From NCBI GenBank assembly GCA_938028845.1, contig CALIZJ010000306.1, positions 1 through 20,818 on the forward strand: a DNA stretch of 20,818 bases. The letters run 5' to 3'. Source of the stretch: an uncultured Blautia sp. (GTDB lineage Bacteria; Bacillota; Clostridia; Lachnospirales; Lachnospiraceae). The translations under genes and the position numbers were made by a program. The notes below the pieces were generated by a model. That model was not told where the DNA came from. It did no database searches and saw only the letters and a program-made list of their open reading frames with translations. Shown here one piece after another: positions 20,297 through 20,818 of this stretch (the first letter of the stretch is position 1; the number at the start of each line of letters is the position of its first letter).

Positions 20297-20818
20297 ATGG
20301 GTATTACAAATTCAAATAAACAAATTAATGTTTCTCAAATAAGCTGCAGTGAAACCTTTAAGGTAACTCTCGCCCTTTCCGCAGCGCCGGACATTGCGGC
20401 AAATCCTACAGATATTGTCCTTGTCCTGGACCGTTCCGGCAGCATGGCAGGCAGTCCTCTTGCAAATATGAAGCTGGGTGCCAACACATTTATTGATATT
20501 ATCGACGAAGCCACAGACAGCACCCAGGACGGAAATATTGGCTCAGGAAGCCATATAGGCATCGTGAGTTTTGCAGACGACGCTACAGCGGATACGCAGT
20601 TAATTACCTCTGTAGATACGTTAAAGGATGCCGTAGATGCTTTATCCGCCGGAGGCTCTACGAATCATGCGGCTGCTTTTTCAAAAGCAGTAGAGCTGTT
20701 TGACCCAGCCTCTGCAAATGCGAAGGTAATCGTCATGTTTACTGATGGAAAGACCACTGCCGGACTTCCCCCTGCTCCCGTTGCAGCGGCTGCAAGGGCT
20801 TCCGGCATCATTATCTAC
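20297..20818 (+). CDS. von Willebrand factor A domain protein, N-terminal part (cut by window edge)
   Basis: The first 174 residues are present and the frame runs off the right edge. After about 35 residues a vWA domain starts with a complete metal-ion-dependent adhesion site: D-R-S-G-S in DIVLVLDRSGSMAGS, the threonine in GGSTNHAAAF and the aspartate in IVMFTDGKTT. Such domains bind Mg2+ and mediate protein-protein contacts. No signal peptide is visible at the N terminus (MGITNSNKQINVSQISCSET), so either export is unconventional or the protein stays inside. What follows the vWA domain is unknown. The ATG lies 7 nt after GGAGG. It diverges from the DUF308 gene. Function cannot be assigned from this part. 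Confidence 0.88.
   Translation, partial: MGITNSNKQINVSQISCSETFKVTLALSAAPDIAANPTDIVLVLDRSGSMAGSPLANMKLGANTFIDIIDEATDSTQDGNIGSGSHIGIVSFADDATADTQLITSVDTLKDAVDALSAGGSTNHAAAFSKAVELFDPASANAKVIVMFTDGKTTAGLPPAPVAAAARASGIIIY

Noticed and set aside
20335..20562. Minus-strand 75-codon frame inside the vWA gene
   Set aside because: It is antisense to the vWA domain, whose MIDAS motifs and ribosome binding site are clear.

Overview
The window looks like chromosomal DNA from a Gram-positive anaerobe of the Clostridia, most likely the gut family Lachnospiraceae. Evidence for this is the GGAGG-type ribosome binding sites, the consensus TTGACA/TATAAT promoters, the DUF951, class B sortase, Csp-like S8 protease and PPi-type phosphofructokinase genes, and a tRNA gene without an encoded CCA end. 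The taxonomic call is inference; no rRNA is present. Both edges cut a gene: a metallo-beta-lactamase-fold hydrolase on the left and a von Willebrand A protein on the right. Almost every gene lies on the minus strand; the exceptions are a 59-residue miniprotein, the phosphofructokinase and the vWA gene. No insertion sequence, phage gene or CRISPR array is visible.

Layout. (1) 1-2581, minus: MBL-fold hydrolase, DUF951 protein, Sir2 deacylase, class B sortase and a short AraC-type DNA-binding protein. (2) 2582-2941: a compact promoter patch with overlapping divergent -10 boxes, a TTG-started miniprotein on the plus strand and a strong bidirectional terminator. (3) 3050-5467, minus: a cytoplasmic alpha-L-rhamnosidase and an initiator tRNA with a perfect consensus promoter. 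(4) 5656-7005, plus: 6-phosphofructokinase with PPi-type residues, ending in a terminator shared with the convergent purine permease. (5) 7010-8667, minus: an NCS2 nucleobase permease behind a roughly 230-nt leader that can fold extensively. (6) 8713-12020, minus: a tight run of arginase-fold protein, lgt and an intracellular subtilase. (7) 12142-16721, minus: a sugar-utilisation locus of LacI regulator, beta-glucoside-type PTS IIBCA and a DUF4038/GH140-like hydrolase. (8) 16785-19964, minus: a P1B-type metal ATPase under a promoter with two embedded CsoR boxes, the csoR gene, and a DUF308 membrane protein. (9) 20297 onward, plus: a vWA protein.

How the genes work together. The clearest circuits are metal efflux (CsoR repressing the ATPase through two tandem TATACC-N4-GGGGTATA boxes) and carbohydrate import (LacI, PTS and hydrolase). 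In the second, an apiosidase-like hydrolase occupies the place where a 6-phospho-beta-glucosidase is normally expected. With the rhamnosidase 7 kb away, this suggests use of plant glycosides or pectin fragments, which is inference. The items most worth following up are the PTS/DUF4038 pairing, the structured leader of the permease, the regulator/miniprotein promoter patch, and the mismatch between a Cu(I)-type CsoR and an ATPase that lacks the Cu(I) transmembrane signature.
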